NCBI GenBank assembly: GCA_936936565.1
Contig: CAKZIX010000196.1
Location: 1-34,536, forward strand
Reading direction: 5' to 3'
From: an uncultured Nocardiaceae bacterium
GTDB lineage: Bacteria > Actinomycetota > Actinomycetes > Mycobacteriales > Mycobacteriaceae
Length of the DNA: 34,536 nt
Each line of letters opens with the position of its first letter. Within the stretch, counting starts at the first letter, position 1. The notes beneath the pieces were generated by a model. The model made no database searches and was not told where the DNA came from. It saw nothing but the letters and a program-made list of their open reading frames with translations. The translations under genes and the position numbers were made by a program. Below are positions 1 to 8,082 of the stretch, in pieces.

Positions 1-2457
1 CAGCTCGATGCGATAGCCGCGGATCTTCACCTGATCGTCGGCGCGGCCGAGGAACGCGAGTTCGCCGGATGCCAAGCGGCGCACCACATCTCCGGTGCGA
101 TAGAGCACGGCGCCGGGGCGCGAGGGGTCGGCGACGAACCGTTGCGCGGTGAGTGCGGGCCGACTGGCGTAGCCGCGCGCCACCTGGTGTCCCGACAGGT
201 ACAGCTCACCCGGGACTCCGTGTGGCACCGGGCGCAGCCGGGCGTCCAGGACGTAGCCCGTCATGCCGTCCACTGGTGTGCCGATGTTCGGCACCGTGCC
301 CGTGACCCGCGCGACCACCGCCTCGACCGTGGTTTCGGTGGGGCCGTAGCAGTTGTGCACGGCGACGCCGTCGAGTTCGGACAGGCTGCGCCACAGCGTT
401 GTTCCGATTGCTTCACCACCGAGCGCGAGCACCGCGAGGCGGTGGCGCGCGAGCAGTCCGGCCGCGGCGAGCTGGCAGAACATCGACGGCGTGGTGTCGA
501 TCATGTCGACGCCACGTCGCACCATCCCGTCCACCAGCCGCTGGGCGTCGCGCATGTCGGTCTCGTCGAACAGCGCGATGGTGTGTCCGTCGAGCAGGCC
601 CACCAGCGGTTGCCAGGACGCGTCGAAGCTCAGCGACCAGGCGTGCGCGATCACCAGCGGGCGACCCAGCCGGGCGGTGGCGGGCCGATACACGCGGTCG
701 CGATGATCGGTGAAGTAGCTGGTCAGCGCGGCGTGCGAGCCGACGACGCCCTTCGGCTCGCCGGTGGACCCGGAGGTGAAGATGAGATAGGCGGCGTTGT
801 GCGGCCGCGGCGCACGCACCGGCGCGCTGCCGTCGAACCCCGGTGCCGTGCCGTCGAGTTCGACGCTGGTGAGCGTGAGCTTCGGGCTGGCTTGCGCCAG
901 AATGGCATCGATGCGGTCCTGCGGAAGCCCGATGTCGATCGGAACATACGCGGCACCGGCGCCGAGCACCGCCAGAATCGCGACGAAGGCCGCCGCGGAC
1001 CGAGGCATCGCAAGGGCTACCACGTCTTCGGGACCGACACCGTGCGCCGCGAGGGCGCCGGCGAGGCGAGCGACCGCATCGTGCAGCTCGCGGTAGGTGA
1101 GTTGCTCGGCGTCGGTGGTGAGCGCCAAGGCGTCCGGAGTGGCGTGCGCCTGCCGCGAAAACAGTTCGGGGACCGTCAGTTCGGGGCCAGGGCGCACATC
1201 GGCCTGTGGCAGTTCGTCCGGCAGCAGCACCTCGGGGGCGCCCCCGGACGCGAGGTGGCTCAATGCCTGCACCATGCGAGCGCCCACGCGATGGGCGGCC
1301 AGCTCGGGCAGGGCTTCGACGACGACGGTGAGCGCGCCGTCGAGCACGTAGGCGACCACGGCGAGCGGATAGTGAGTGAGGCTGTCCGAGCTGATCGGCG
1401 CGAACGTGACACCATCGATCGTGATGGGCCGCAACACATCCGCGACCGGTGCATTCTCGAAGACGAAGAGCGTGTCGAACAGCGCGCCGTGGCCGGCGGC
1501 CCGCTGGATCGTCGCCAGGCTGAGGTAGCCGGCGTCGCGCATCCGGGCGGATTCCCGCTGCAGTTCCTGGCACGTCGCTCCGATGTCGCTGTCGGCCAAT
1601 CGGATTCGCACCGGGACGGTGTTGATGAACAGGCCGATCATGCCTTCGACGCCGGGCAGGTCGTCCGGACGCCCGGTGATGGTGGTGCCGAACACCACGT
1701 CGTCGCGGCCGGTGAGCCGGCCGAGCACCTGGGCCCACACGTACTGGGTGACGGTGTTCAGCGTCAGCCCGTGCGTGCGCGCCCAATCCGTCAGTCGGGC
1801 AGTCTGTGCCACGCTCAGCGTGTGCTTGTGCACCTGGGGTGCAACGGTATTCACCGCATCGGTGCTGCCCACGACCACCGGACCGGGCAGTCCGGCCAGA
1901 TAGTCGGTCCAGGCCTGCAGCGCACCGGCATCGTCGCGGGCGCTCAGCCACCCGATGTATTCGCGGTAGGGCCGCGCAGGCGGCAGGTCGGCGCCGGCGT
2001 AGCGTGCGAACAGTTCTCGGAAGAAGACGCCGACGGACCAGCCGTCCATCAGGATGTGGTGCGCGGTCAGAACCAGCCGGCACGTGTCGCCGACCCACAC
2101 CAGCAGCATCCGCAGCACGGGCCCGTGCGCCAGGTCGAAGGGGCGGTGCTGTTCGGCGGCCACGAGACCGTCGAATTCGCTTGGTTCGCAGGCAACTTCC
2201 TCCCACGGCACGCCGGCGGCGGTGGGCACGATCGCCACCGGTTGCGGCAGGTCGTGGTCCCAGAACGCGGCGCGCAGGTAGGCGTGCCGGACGAGCAGCT
2301 CGTCGGCGCAGCGGCGCAGCCGCCCCACGTCCAGCGCACCGGCGATGTCGATGACGAACTGCATGGCGTACAGGTCGTCGTCGCCGGCCAAGCGGGCCAG
2401 CGAGAACAGCCCGGTCTGCAGGGGGCTCAGCGCCAGGACGTCTTCGATATCGCTCAT
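1..2457 (-). CDS. mbtE: Siderophore NRPS, condensation-adenylation part (partial)
   Basis: This is the N-terminal 819 codons of a non-ribosomal peptide synthetase; the gene runs off the left edge. It starts at ATG 2457, overlapping the PKS stop as ATGA. The protein opens with MSDIEDVLALSPLQTGL, typical of a condensation domain, and carries the catalytic HHILMDG motif at residues 133-139. An adenylation domain follows: TSGSTGEPKG near residues 561-570, FDASW near 611, NCYGPTETT, YRTGD, and finally the GRADDQVKIRGYRIE core at the window edge. Acidic residues at apparent specificity positions (the D of MIDTTPS and the E after GPTETTV) would suit a basic substrate such as lysine or N6-hydroxylysine. 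By order and domains it matches MbtE of mycobactin, or NbtD of nocobactin as I recall that cluster. The carrier domain must lie outside the window. The family call is firm; the exact substrate is inferred. Confidence 0.9.
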   Translation of the reverse strand, partial: MSDIEDVLALSPLQTGLFSLARLAGDDDLYAMQFVIDIAGALDVGRLRRCADELLVRHAYLRAAFWDHDLPQPVAIVPTAAGVPWEEVACEPSEFDGLVAAEQHRPFDLAHGPVLRMLLVWVGDTCRLVLTAHHILMDGWSVGVFFRELFARYAGADLPPARPYREYIGWLSARDDAGALQAWTDYLAGLPGPVVVGSTDAVNTVAPQVHKHTLSVAQTARLTDWARTHGLTLNTVTQYVWAQVLGRLTGRDDVVFGTTITGRPDDLPGVEGMIGLFINTVPVRIRLADSDIGATCQELQRESARMRDAGYLSLATIQRAAGHGALFDTLFVFENAPVADVLRPITIDGVTFAPISSDSLTHYPLAVVAYVLDGALTVVVEALPELAAHRVGARMVQALSHLASGGAPEVLLPDELPQADVRPGPELTVPELFSRQAHATPDALALTTDAEQLTYRELHDAVARLAGALAAHGVGPEDVVALAMPRSAAAFVAILAVLGAGAAYVPIDIGLPQDRIDAILAQASPKLTLTSVELDGTAPGFDGSAPVRAPRPHNAAYLIFTSGSTGEPKGVVGSHAALTSYFTDHRDRVYRPATARLGRPLVIAHAWSLSFDASWQPLVGLLDGHTIALFDETDMRDAQRLVDGMVRRGVDMIDTTPSMFCQLAAAGLLARHRLAVLALGGEAIGTTLWRSLSELDGVAVHNCYGPTETTVEAVVARVTGTVPNIGTPVDGMTGYVLDARLRPVPHGVPGELYLSGHQVARGYASRPALTAQRFVADPSRPGAVLYRTGDVVRRLASGELAFLGRADDQVKIRGYRIEL

Positions 2458-5400
2458 ACCGGTGCCTTCGTCAGCAGCGAGACGACATCGTCGAAGGACG
2501 CGCCGCCGAGAACGGCGGTGACCGGGAGGTCACGCCCGAGTTCGGACTGCACCCGCTTGCGGAAGTCCAAGGCCTGCAACGAGTCCAGGCCCAGCGCCAC
2601 CAACGGGGCGGTGGGGTCGAAGCTGTCGGAGCCATCGGCGCCCATGACGTGGTTCAGAGTGCCGCGCAAGCGGGATTCGAGCTCCGGACGGTCGAGCGCT
2701 GCCGGTCGCTGCCGGTCGGAACCGAGTCCATCGACATTCGGTACAGAGTGTGCATTCGGTACAGAACTCGAACCCGGTACAGAGTGCGCATTCGGTACAG
2801 AACTCGAACTCGGTACAGAGTTGGGGTTCGGCACCGAATTCGAGCTCGGTACGGAATTTTCCGCAGCGCGATCGGCTGCCTCGGCGGCCAGGGACTCGAG
2901 ATCGGGGAACAACATGTCGAGTCCGACGGTGCCGGCGACAACGCCGAGTTTCGCCCAATCGGCAGCAACCACAACGCTGTTCGCAGCGTCGGCGAGCCCG
3001 GCCAGGCCGGCGGCGACGGCGGCATCGGCGGCCATGGGCAGCAGGCCCGATCCGGCGATGCGCGCCTGCACGTCGGCGTCGGCGGCGGCGGGCAGCTCCC
3101 ACAGCCCCCACTGCACCGAGGTGGCGCGGTGGCCGTCGGCACGCAGCCGCACCGCGAGTGCGTCGAGCATCCGGTTGGTACCGGCGTAGACCATCTGATC
3201 GCGCCCGCCCAGCGTCGCCGCGAACGAGGAGCACAGCAGCAGCCCACAGTCCGGGGCCAGCGGCAGCAGCCGCAACGCCGTCTGCAGGCCCGACACCTTC
3301 GCCGCGCCGGCCGCAGCGACCGCGGCCGAATCGGTCTGTCCGTACACGTAATTCACCGCCGTGTGCACCAGGGTGGTCACCGGGCCCAGCTGGGTGGCCA
3401 GCGCGGCGACTGCCGCTTCGTCGGTGAGGTCGCAGGCGGCCAGGACGATCTCGGTGTGGCCGAGCGCGCGCAGGGTCGCCACGTCGGTCTGTGCGCTGCG
3501 GCTGACCAGAGTGATCCGCCGCGCGCCCGCGCGCACGAACTCCGCGCAGAACGCCAGCCCGACGTGCCCGGTGCCGCCGAGAATGACGACCTCGGTCAGA
3601 TCCGGTGTGGCGGTAACCGATTCGGCGGACACGAGCCGCTTGGCGTACAGCTTGCCGTTGCGCAGCGCGAGTTCCGGCTCCGCCGCGGTGTGCACCGCAT
3701 CGAGGATCTTGTTCGCCGACGCCGCCGCGTCGGTGTCCAGGTGCCGGAATGCGACGCCCAGGTGTTCGGTTGCCAGACAACGGAATCCGGAGGCGACAGC
3801 GGCGTGCGCGAGATCGGGCGTGTCGCCGTCGGACACGGCCTCGCCGTTGCGGGTGACCAGCCAGTACTCGCGTACGCCGGGCGTGACGGGGGCCAACGCT
3901 GTGCACAGCTCGCCGAATTGGGAGACCGCGGCGGCGACGTCGTCCGAGACGGCGGCCTGCGACGGGGCGGCGACGACCACCACGGTGTCGTAGTCGTCGA
4001 CCGGACCCTGCGCGGCGGCCAGTTCATCGCTGCCGATCACGCGGATTCGCTTGGGCGCGAGCATCGATCGGCGCGGTAGCGGCTCCCAGCGTTCGACGAG
4101 CCGCTCCGGCACGACCTGCTCCGCAGGCGCGGTGGGCGCGGCCGGCGTCGGCTCGGCCCACAGGCGGCGCGCATGCATCGGGGTGGGCGGGAAGTCGCGC
4201 AGCGGCAACGACGCGGCGGCGGCGTCGACACGCAGGCTCTCCCAGTCGTAGCCCAGATCGGCGACCGCCACGGCGGCCACGTTGCGGGCGAACTCGGACA
4301 GGTCGGTGACGGTGCGCCGCCCGGCGCCGAGCACGCGATAGTCGCGTGCGACCGTCGAACCCAGCGTCTCCTGCACGGCCATCACCAACGTGGGATGCTC
4401 GGCTACCTCGACGAACGTGTCGATACCCGAGCGCGCCGCCCAGTCGACCGCGGCGTCGAAGCGCACCCGGTTGCGCAGGTTCCAGAACCAGTAGTCGCCC
4501 AGCGGCAGGTCGGCGGTGATCGGCTCACCCAAAGTGGCACCGATGCAATCGATTTCCGGAGCGCGGAAGGTCTGGTTGTCCATATCGCCGGCGAGCGCGG
4601 TGAACTCGGTACGGAACTTGTTGACCAGCGAGGTGTGTGCCGGGTACTGAACCCGGATCTCCTTGGCGAACCTGCCCGTCGCCTCGACCTTGGCAACCAG
4701 CTCCAGCACGGCATCTCGGTCGCCCGAAATGCACAGCAGGTGAGCCGAATTGATTACCGACAGCTCCACCCAGCCCGACGTGCGCGCGGCCAGCGCCTCG
4801 CACTCGTCGCGATCGATGCCGAGCACGGCCATCGAGTAGCCGGTGAACGACAGCTCGTGGACGGCGCGGGCACGGGTGGTGACCACCCGTACGCCGTCGG
4901 CGAGAGTCGTTGCGCCCGCAACACAGACGGCCGAAATCTCACCCTGGCTGTGCCCGACCGTCGCGTCGGGCCGCACCCCGGCCGCGCGCCACATCGCCGC
5001 GATGCCGATCATCTGGAGGAAGAGCGCGGGTTGCACGACCCGGACGTCCTCCGGGTACTCGTCGGCGAGCAGGTAGTCGCGTGGCGAGAAGTCGTAGAGC
5101 CTGCCGAACAGGTCGTCGGCCTCGTCGACGGCCGCCCGAAACGGCTCCGAATTCGCGTAGAACACCTTGCCCATGCCGGGACGCTGGCTGCCCTGACCTG
5201 GAAACACATAGGCGGTCTTGCGGTTTCGGGCTCGATCGGCGACGACCTGCGGATGCGGCCGGGCTGCCGCTACCGCGCGCAGCGCGTCGAGCAGCTCGGT
5301 CCGCGTGCGCACCATCGCGAGCGCGCGCTCGCGGCGCGCGACCCGGGTTCGAAACAGCATGGTTGCCACCGCGCCGGACGCGACGTCGGGATGCCGCTCG

Positions 5401-5501
5401 AGGTAGTCCAGGACCGCCGCGGCCTCGCGTGCGAGCACCTCGGGGGACTCGGCGGACAGCAGGACCGCGGTGCGGCCGTCGGGGAGCAGATAGTCAGTCA
5501 C
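2454..5501 (-). CDS. mbtD: Siderophore polyketide synthase, AT-KR-ACP (MbtD-like)
   Basis: A 1015-residue polyketide synthase without its own ketosynthase. The acyltransferase has FPGQGSQ at residues 100-106, GHSQG at 183-187 (nucleophile Ser185) and YPAH at 286-289. The ketoreductase has GGTGHVG at 642-648 and a complete tetrad Lys735, Ser759, Tyr772, Asn776. The ACP has GLDSL with phosphopantetheine Ser974. Seven SVP hexapeptide repeats (882-923) link KR to ACP. Length and order match MbtD of mycobactin (about 1000 aa). It probably works with the separate ketosynthase upstream to build the beta-hydroxy acyl unit of the siderophore. GTG 5501 was chosen because GGAG lies 7 nt upstream and the codon overlaps the ketosynthase stop (GTGACTGA). 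An ATG at 5531 would overlap that gene by 38 nt. Confidence 0.93.
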   Translation of the reverse strand: MTDYLLPDGRTAVLLSAESPEVLAREAAAVLDYLERHPDVASGAVATMLFRTRVARRERALAMVRTRTELLDALRAVAAARPHPQVVADRARNRKTAYVFPGQGSQRPGMGKVFYANSEPFRAAVDEADDLFGRLYDFSPRDYLLADEYPEDVRVVQPALFLQMIGIAAMWRAAGVRPDATVGHSQGEISAVCVAGATTLADGVRVVTTRARAVHELSFTGYSMAVLGIDRDECEALAARTSGWVELSVINSAHLLCISGDRDAVLELVAKVEATGRFAKEIRVQYPAHTSLVNKFRTEFTALAGDMDNQTFRAPEIDCIGATLGEPITADLPLGDYWFWNLRNRVRFDAAVDWAARSGIDTFVEVAEHPTLVMAVQETLGSTVARDYRVLGAGRRTVTDLSEFARNVAAVAVADLGYDWESLRVDAAAASLPLRDFPPTPMHARRLWAEPTPAAPTAPAEQVVPERLVERWEPLPRRSMLAPKRIRVIGSDELAAAQGPVDDYDTVVVVAAPSQAAVSDDVAAAVSQFGELCTALAPVTPGVREYWLVTRNGEAVSDGDTPDLAHAAVASGFRCLATEHLGVAFRHLDTDAAASANKILDAVHTAAEPELALRNGKLYAKRLVSAESVTATPDLTEVVILGGTGHVGLAFCAEFVRAGARRITLVSRSAQTDVATLRALGHTEIVLAACDLTDEAAVAALATQLGPVTTLVHTAVNYVYGQTDSAAVAAAGAAKVSGLQTALRLLPLAPDCGLLLCSSFAATLGGRDQMVYAGTNRMLDALAVRLRADGHRATSVQWGLWELPAAADADVQARIAGSGLLPMAADAAVAAGLAGLADAANSVVVAADWAKLGVVAGTVGLDMLFPDLESLAAEAADRAAENSVPSSNSVPNPNSVPSSSSVPNAHSVPGSSSVPNAHSVPNVDGLGSDRQRPAALDRPELESRLRGTLNHVMGADGSDSFDPTAPLVALGLDSLQALDFRKRVQSELGRDLPVTAVLGGASFDDVVSLLTKAPV
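2733..2858 (-). repeat. Seven in-frame 18-bp repeats in the PKS linker
   Basis: Seven tandem 18-bp units encode the hexapeptide x-S-V-P-x-x (for example NSVPSS, SSVPNA, HSVPGS) between the KR and ACP domains. On the plus strand the units alternate between two related versions starting GTACAGA. Copies differ at several bases but keep Ser-Val-Pro. The unit is a multiple of three, so copy-number change would lengthen or shorten the linker without a frameshift. Confidence 0.9.
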
Positions 5502-6783
5502 GAGCGGTCTCCGGCATTGCGACGATGGCATGGGCGTTGGTACCGGCCACGCCGAACGAGGACACGGCCCCGTAGCGCACGCCGTCGCGCGCGGCCCACG
5601 GTTCGAGTTCTGCGGCCAGCCGCAGCCCGGTGGCTTCCCAGTCGACGTGCGGCGTCGGATCGTCGGCGAATCGGCTGGGCGCGATGAAACCCGCGCTGCC
5701 GCAGAGCAACACCTTGATCAATCCGAGCATGCCGGCGGCGGCCTGCGCGTGTCCGAGGTTCGTCTTCACCGAGCCGAGCGCGGGAGTTCCGGTGGCACCG
5801 TAAGTGGCGCACAGGGCTTCGAGTTCGAGTGGGTCGCCCACCGGGGTGCCGGTGCCGTGCCCCTCGACCAGGTCGATGTGTGCCGGATCGACGCCGGCGG
5901 CGTCGATGGTCTTGCGTACCAAGGCTTCCTGGGCCGCGGCGCTGGGCACCGCGATGGGGGCGCCGCCACCGTTGTGGTTCACCCGGGAGGCGAGCAGCCG
6001 GCCGTAGATGCGGTGTCCGAGGCGGCGGGCGCGGGATTCGGGTTCGAGCACGACGACACCGGCGCCTTCGCCCCAGACGGTTCCGGTGGCGGCGCGCGAA
6101 TACGCCCGGCAGTACCCGTCGGTCGCGAGTGCATTGTTTTTGGCGAACTCGTAGAACGCGCCGGGCGCACCCATCACGCACACCGCACCCGCGAGCGCCC
6201 ACTCGCATTCGCCGAGCCGAATTGCGCTGGCGGCCTGGTGGATCGCCGCCAGTGACGACGCGCACTCCGCGCCGACGGTCAGCGACGGTCCGGTGAGCCC
6301 GAGCACGTGCGAAACGCGTCCGGCGATCGCTCCGTAGGCGGTGCCCACGACCCGGTACCCGGAGAGCTCGTTGACTTCGGCTGCGCGCGGGCCGTATTCG
6401 GTGTACGACCCGCCCATGAAGCAGCCGGCGTCCGCACCGGCCAGCGCGCCCGGGTTGATGCCGGCATGTTCGAGCGCCCGCCAGGCCACGCGCAGCGCGA
6501 CGCGTTGCTGCGGGTCTGCCGCGAGCGCCTCGCGGGGCGTGATCCCGAAGAACCCGGGATCGAATTCGCTTGCTCCGGTGAGGAATCCGCCGGAATCGGG
6601 AACCGCGCTCCAATTCTCGTTGCGATCCAGGGTCAGCAGGTCGGCAACCGGCCAGCCGCGATCGCGGGGCAGCGGGGCGAGCAGATCGCGGGACTGCTCG
6701 AGCGCCGACCAGTATCCGGGCAGGGTCTCGATTCCGCCCGGCGCCTCGACCCCGATGCCGGAAATGACGATGTGTTCGGTCAC
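5494..6783 (-). CDS. mbtC: Free-standing ketosynthase of siderophore assembly (MbtC-like)
   Basis: A 429-residue beta-ketoacyl synthase that should supply the condensing activity missing from the downstream PKS. The fold starts with HIVISGIGVEAPGG and contains the substrate-binding stretch EFDPGFFGITPREA. Cys174 lies in GAECASSLAA, His309 in EGHGTGTPVGDP and His345 in KTNLGHAQAAAG, so the Cys-His-His triad is intact. The contexts differ slightly from the usual DTACSSSL and EAHGTGT. GTG 6783 overlaps the thioesterase stop as GTGA, and the 3' end overlaps the PKS start, so the three genes look translationally coupled. This matches the split MbtC/MbtD arrangement of mycobactin and NbtB/NbtC of nocobactin as I recall it. 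The carried acyl chain cannot be read from the sequence. Confidence 0.92.
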   Translation of the reverse strand: MTEHIVISGIGVEAPGGIETLPGYWSALEQSRDLLAPLPRDRGWPVADLLTLDRNENWSAVPDSGGFLTGASEFDPGFFGITPREALAADPQQRVALRVAWRALEHAGINPGALAGADAGCFMGGSYTEYGPRAAEVNELSGYRVVGTAYGAIAGRVSHVLGLTGPSLTVGAECASSLAAIHQAASAIRLGECEWALAGAVCVMGAPGAFYEFAKNNALATDGYCRAYSRAATGTVWGEGAGVVVLEPESRARRLGHRIYGRLLASRVNHNGGGAPIAVPSAAAQEALVRKTIDAAGVDPAHIDLVEGHGTGTPVGDPLELEALCATYGATGTPALGSVKTNLGHAQAAAGMLGLIKVLLCGSAGFIAPSRFADDPTPHVDWEATGLRLAAELEPWAARDGVRYGAVSSFGVAGTNAHAIVAMPETARD

Positions 6784-7520
6784 CGTGCCGAGACGACTTC
6801 CGCGGCAAGCAATTCGGTGATCGCCTCGACGTGCTGGTCGAGATAGAAGTGGCCGCCCTCGAACATGGTGACCGAGATCTCGCGGGCGCTGTGCTGTGCC
6901 CAAGCGTGTAGATGACGGCGCCCGACATGCTCGTCGTCGCTGCCACCCAGCACGTGAATGCGTGTCTGCACAACGACATCCGGCGCGCACGAGTAGCGGT
7001 CGAAGGCGGCATAGTCGGCGCGCAGCGCCGGCAGCGTGAGCCGCATGACGTCCCGGTTGCCCAGCACGTCGGCGCCGGTGCCGTCCAGCGCGGCGAGGTG
7101 GTCGAGCAGTTCCTCGTCTTCGGTGGGATGGCGCGGCATGTCCGCCACCAGCGCCGGCGCCACTGCGCCGGAGGCGCCGAAGGCCACCACGTTCAGGCCG
7201 GCGGCCTCGGCCCGGCGGACGAATTCGAAGCCGACGATGGCGCCCATGCTGTGCCCGAACACCGTGAGCGGACGCGTGTCGTCCCATTCGGCGAGCGCGC
7301 CGGCGGCCAGTTCGGCGAGATTGTCGGCGAAGGGTTCGGCCGCGCGGTCCTGCCGGCCGGGGTATTGCACGAGCCGCACGTCGAAGTGTGCGCTGAGCGC
7401 CTTGGAGAAGACGCGATAGGTCGAGGCTCCCGTGCCGGCGTGCGGGAAGATCAGCAGCGGCGCGAGGTCGGGCGCTGCGGGCTTGTGGAACTGCCGGATC
7501 CAGCCAATCCGCTTCGGCAT
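6780..7520 (-). CDS. Type II thioesterase, siderophore cluster
   Basis: A 246-residue alpha/beta-hydrolase of the GrsT/type II thioesterase family, which typically clears misprimed acyl groups from NRPS/PKS carriers. It begins with the family pattern of an FPHAGTGAST oxyanion region at 25-34 and a YPGRQDR motif. The nucleophile elbow GHSMGA puts Ser91 in place, an acidic residue sits near 195-196 in GGSDD, and the catalytic His is His224 in FEGGHFYL. ATG 7520 has an AGGAGAG ribosome site 7-8 nt upstream. It is the first gene of the minus-strand operon, 30 bp from the iron box. In mycobactin the terminal thioesterase is fused to MbtB; here a separate protein leads the operon (nbtA in nocobactin nomenclature, from memory). 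Confidence 0.92.
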   Translation of the reverse strand: MPKRIGWIRQFHKPAAPDLAPLLIFPHAGTGASTYRVFSKALSAHFDVRLVQYPGRQDRAAEPFADNLAELAAGALAEWDDTRPLTVFGHSMGAIVGFEFVRRAEAAGLNVVAFGASGAVAPALVADMPRHPTEDEELLDHLAALDGTGADVLGNRDVMRLTLPALRADYAAFDRYSCAPDVVVQTRIHVLGGSDDEHVGRRHLHAWAQHSAREISVTMFEGGHFYLDQHVEAITELLAAEVVSAR

Positions 7521-7549
7521 GTTGGGCTCTCCTGTCCAATCGATCTGGA

Positions 7550-7568
7550 GTAGGTTAGCCTAACCTAG
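7550..7568. promoter_or_regulatory. Iron box 1 (IdeR/DtxR operator)
   Basis: TAGGTTAGCCTAACCTA is a perfect palindrome matching 17 of 19 bases of the IdeR/DtxR consensus TTAGGTTAGSCTAACCTAA. It lies 30 bp before the thioesterase ATG. It should repress the siderophore operon when Fe(II) is plentiful. Confidence 0.92.
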
Positions 7569-7584
7569 CAAATGTCCGAAGACG

Positions 7585-7603
7585 GATGCCTAGCCTAACC
7601 TTA
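7585..7603. promoter_or_regulatory. Iron box 2 (IdeR/DtxR operator, weaker)
   Basis: The stretch ending TAGCCTAACCTTA matches about 13 of 19 consensus positions. Its centre is 35 bp from that of box 1, and it lies just before the plus-strand secreted-protein gene. Two boxes in an 88-bp divergent promoter suggest both arms are iron-controlled. The overlapping TAACCT at 7596-7601 could be a -10 element for the plus-strand gene. Confidence 0.8.
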
Positions 7604-7620
7604 CGACAGTGAGAACATCG

Positions 7621-8082
7621 ATGATGAACTTCCGCACCGCAGCCGCCGCGGTACTTGCCGCCGCCGCCATCGCTACCACCGGCGCCGTAGCCGCTCCCGC
7701 ACTGGCGTCCGCCGCCCCGTTCGCACCGATGCGCACCCAGGCGCCCGCCCCCGCCGCCGGTGAACTGCGCGGCGTGCTCGCCACCGCCCTCGATCCGGGC
7801 AACGGCCCGGCCGCCCGCGCCGCCGTGCTGGAATCCGGTGCCGCCGGCCTGCCGCTGTTCGACACCCTCGCCACGCTGCTCGCGATCGCGCCGCCCAGCT
7901 TCCGCTGGGACGTCACCGGAGCCGGCGTGAACGGCGACGTCGCCTACGGCACCCTGTACACGGCGACCGACGGTTACGAGCCGTGGACCACCAGCCTGGA
8001 ATTCAAGTACCTCGACGGCCGGTGGAAGCTCTCCCAGCAGGGCCAGTGCGCGCTGGCCGCATTCCTGCAGCAGGCCTGCTGA
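7621..8082 (+). CDS. Small secreted protein, MTB12-like, iron-regulated
   Basis: A secreted protein of about 153 residues. The N-terminus is a classical signal peptide: MMNFR, then an Ala-rich hydrophobic core, with likely cleavage after ALASA. The mature part (ELRGVLATALD..., SFRWDVTGAGVNGD, WKLSQQGQCALAAFLQQAC) resembles the C-terminal domain of mycobacterial MTB12/CFP-2-type antigens, and its two Cys near the end could pair. That resemblance is my recognition, not a search result. ATG 7621 has a weak GTGAGA upstream; ATG 7624, or a leaderless GTG at 7609 six bases after the iron box, are alternatives. The stop overlaps the next ATG (TGATG), so it is coupled to the siderophore-interacting protein. 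A role in iron uptake is inferred from position only. Confidence 0.8.
   Translation: MMNFRTAAAAVLAAAAIATTGAVAAPALASAAPFAPMRTQAPAPAAGELRGVLATALDPGNGPAARAAVLESGAAGLPLFDTLATLLAIAPPSFRWDVTGAGVNGDVAYGTLYTATDGYEPWTTSLEFKYLDGRWKLSQQGQCALAAFLQQAC

Noticed and set aside
142..3189. 1015-codon plus-strand open frame over the siderophore genes
   Set aside because: It is antisense to the NRPS and PKS genes, whose domain motifs are unmistakable. Its own translation is Arg/Gly/His-rich low complexity with no motif, as expected of shadow frames at this GC content.
5494..7539. 681-codon minus-strand frame starting upstream of the thioesterase
   Set aside because: Only the part from GTG 6783 has ketosynthase sequence. 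The first 250 codons are an out-of-frame reading of the thioesterase gene.
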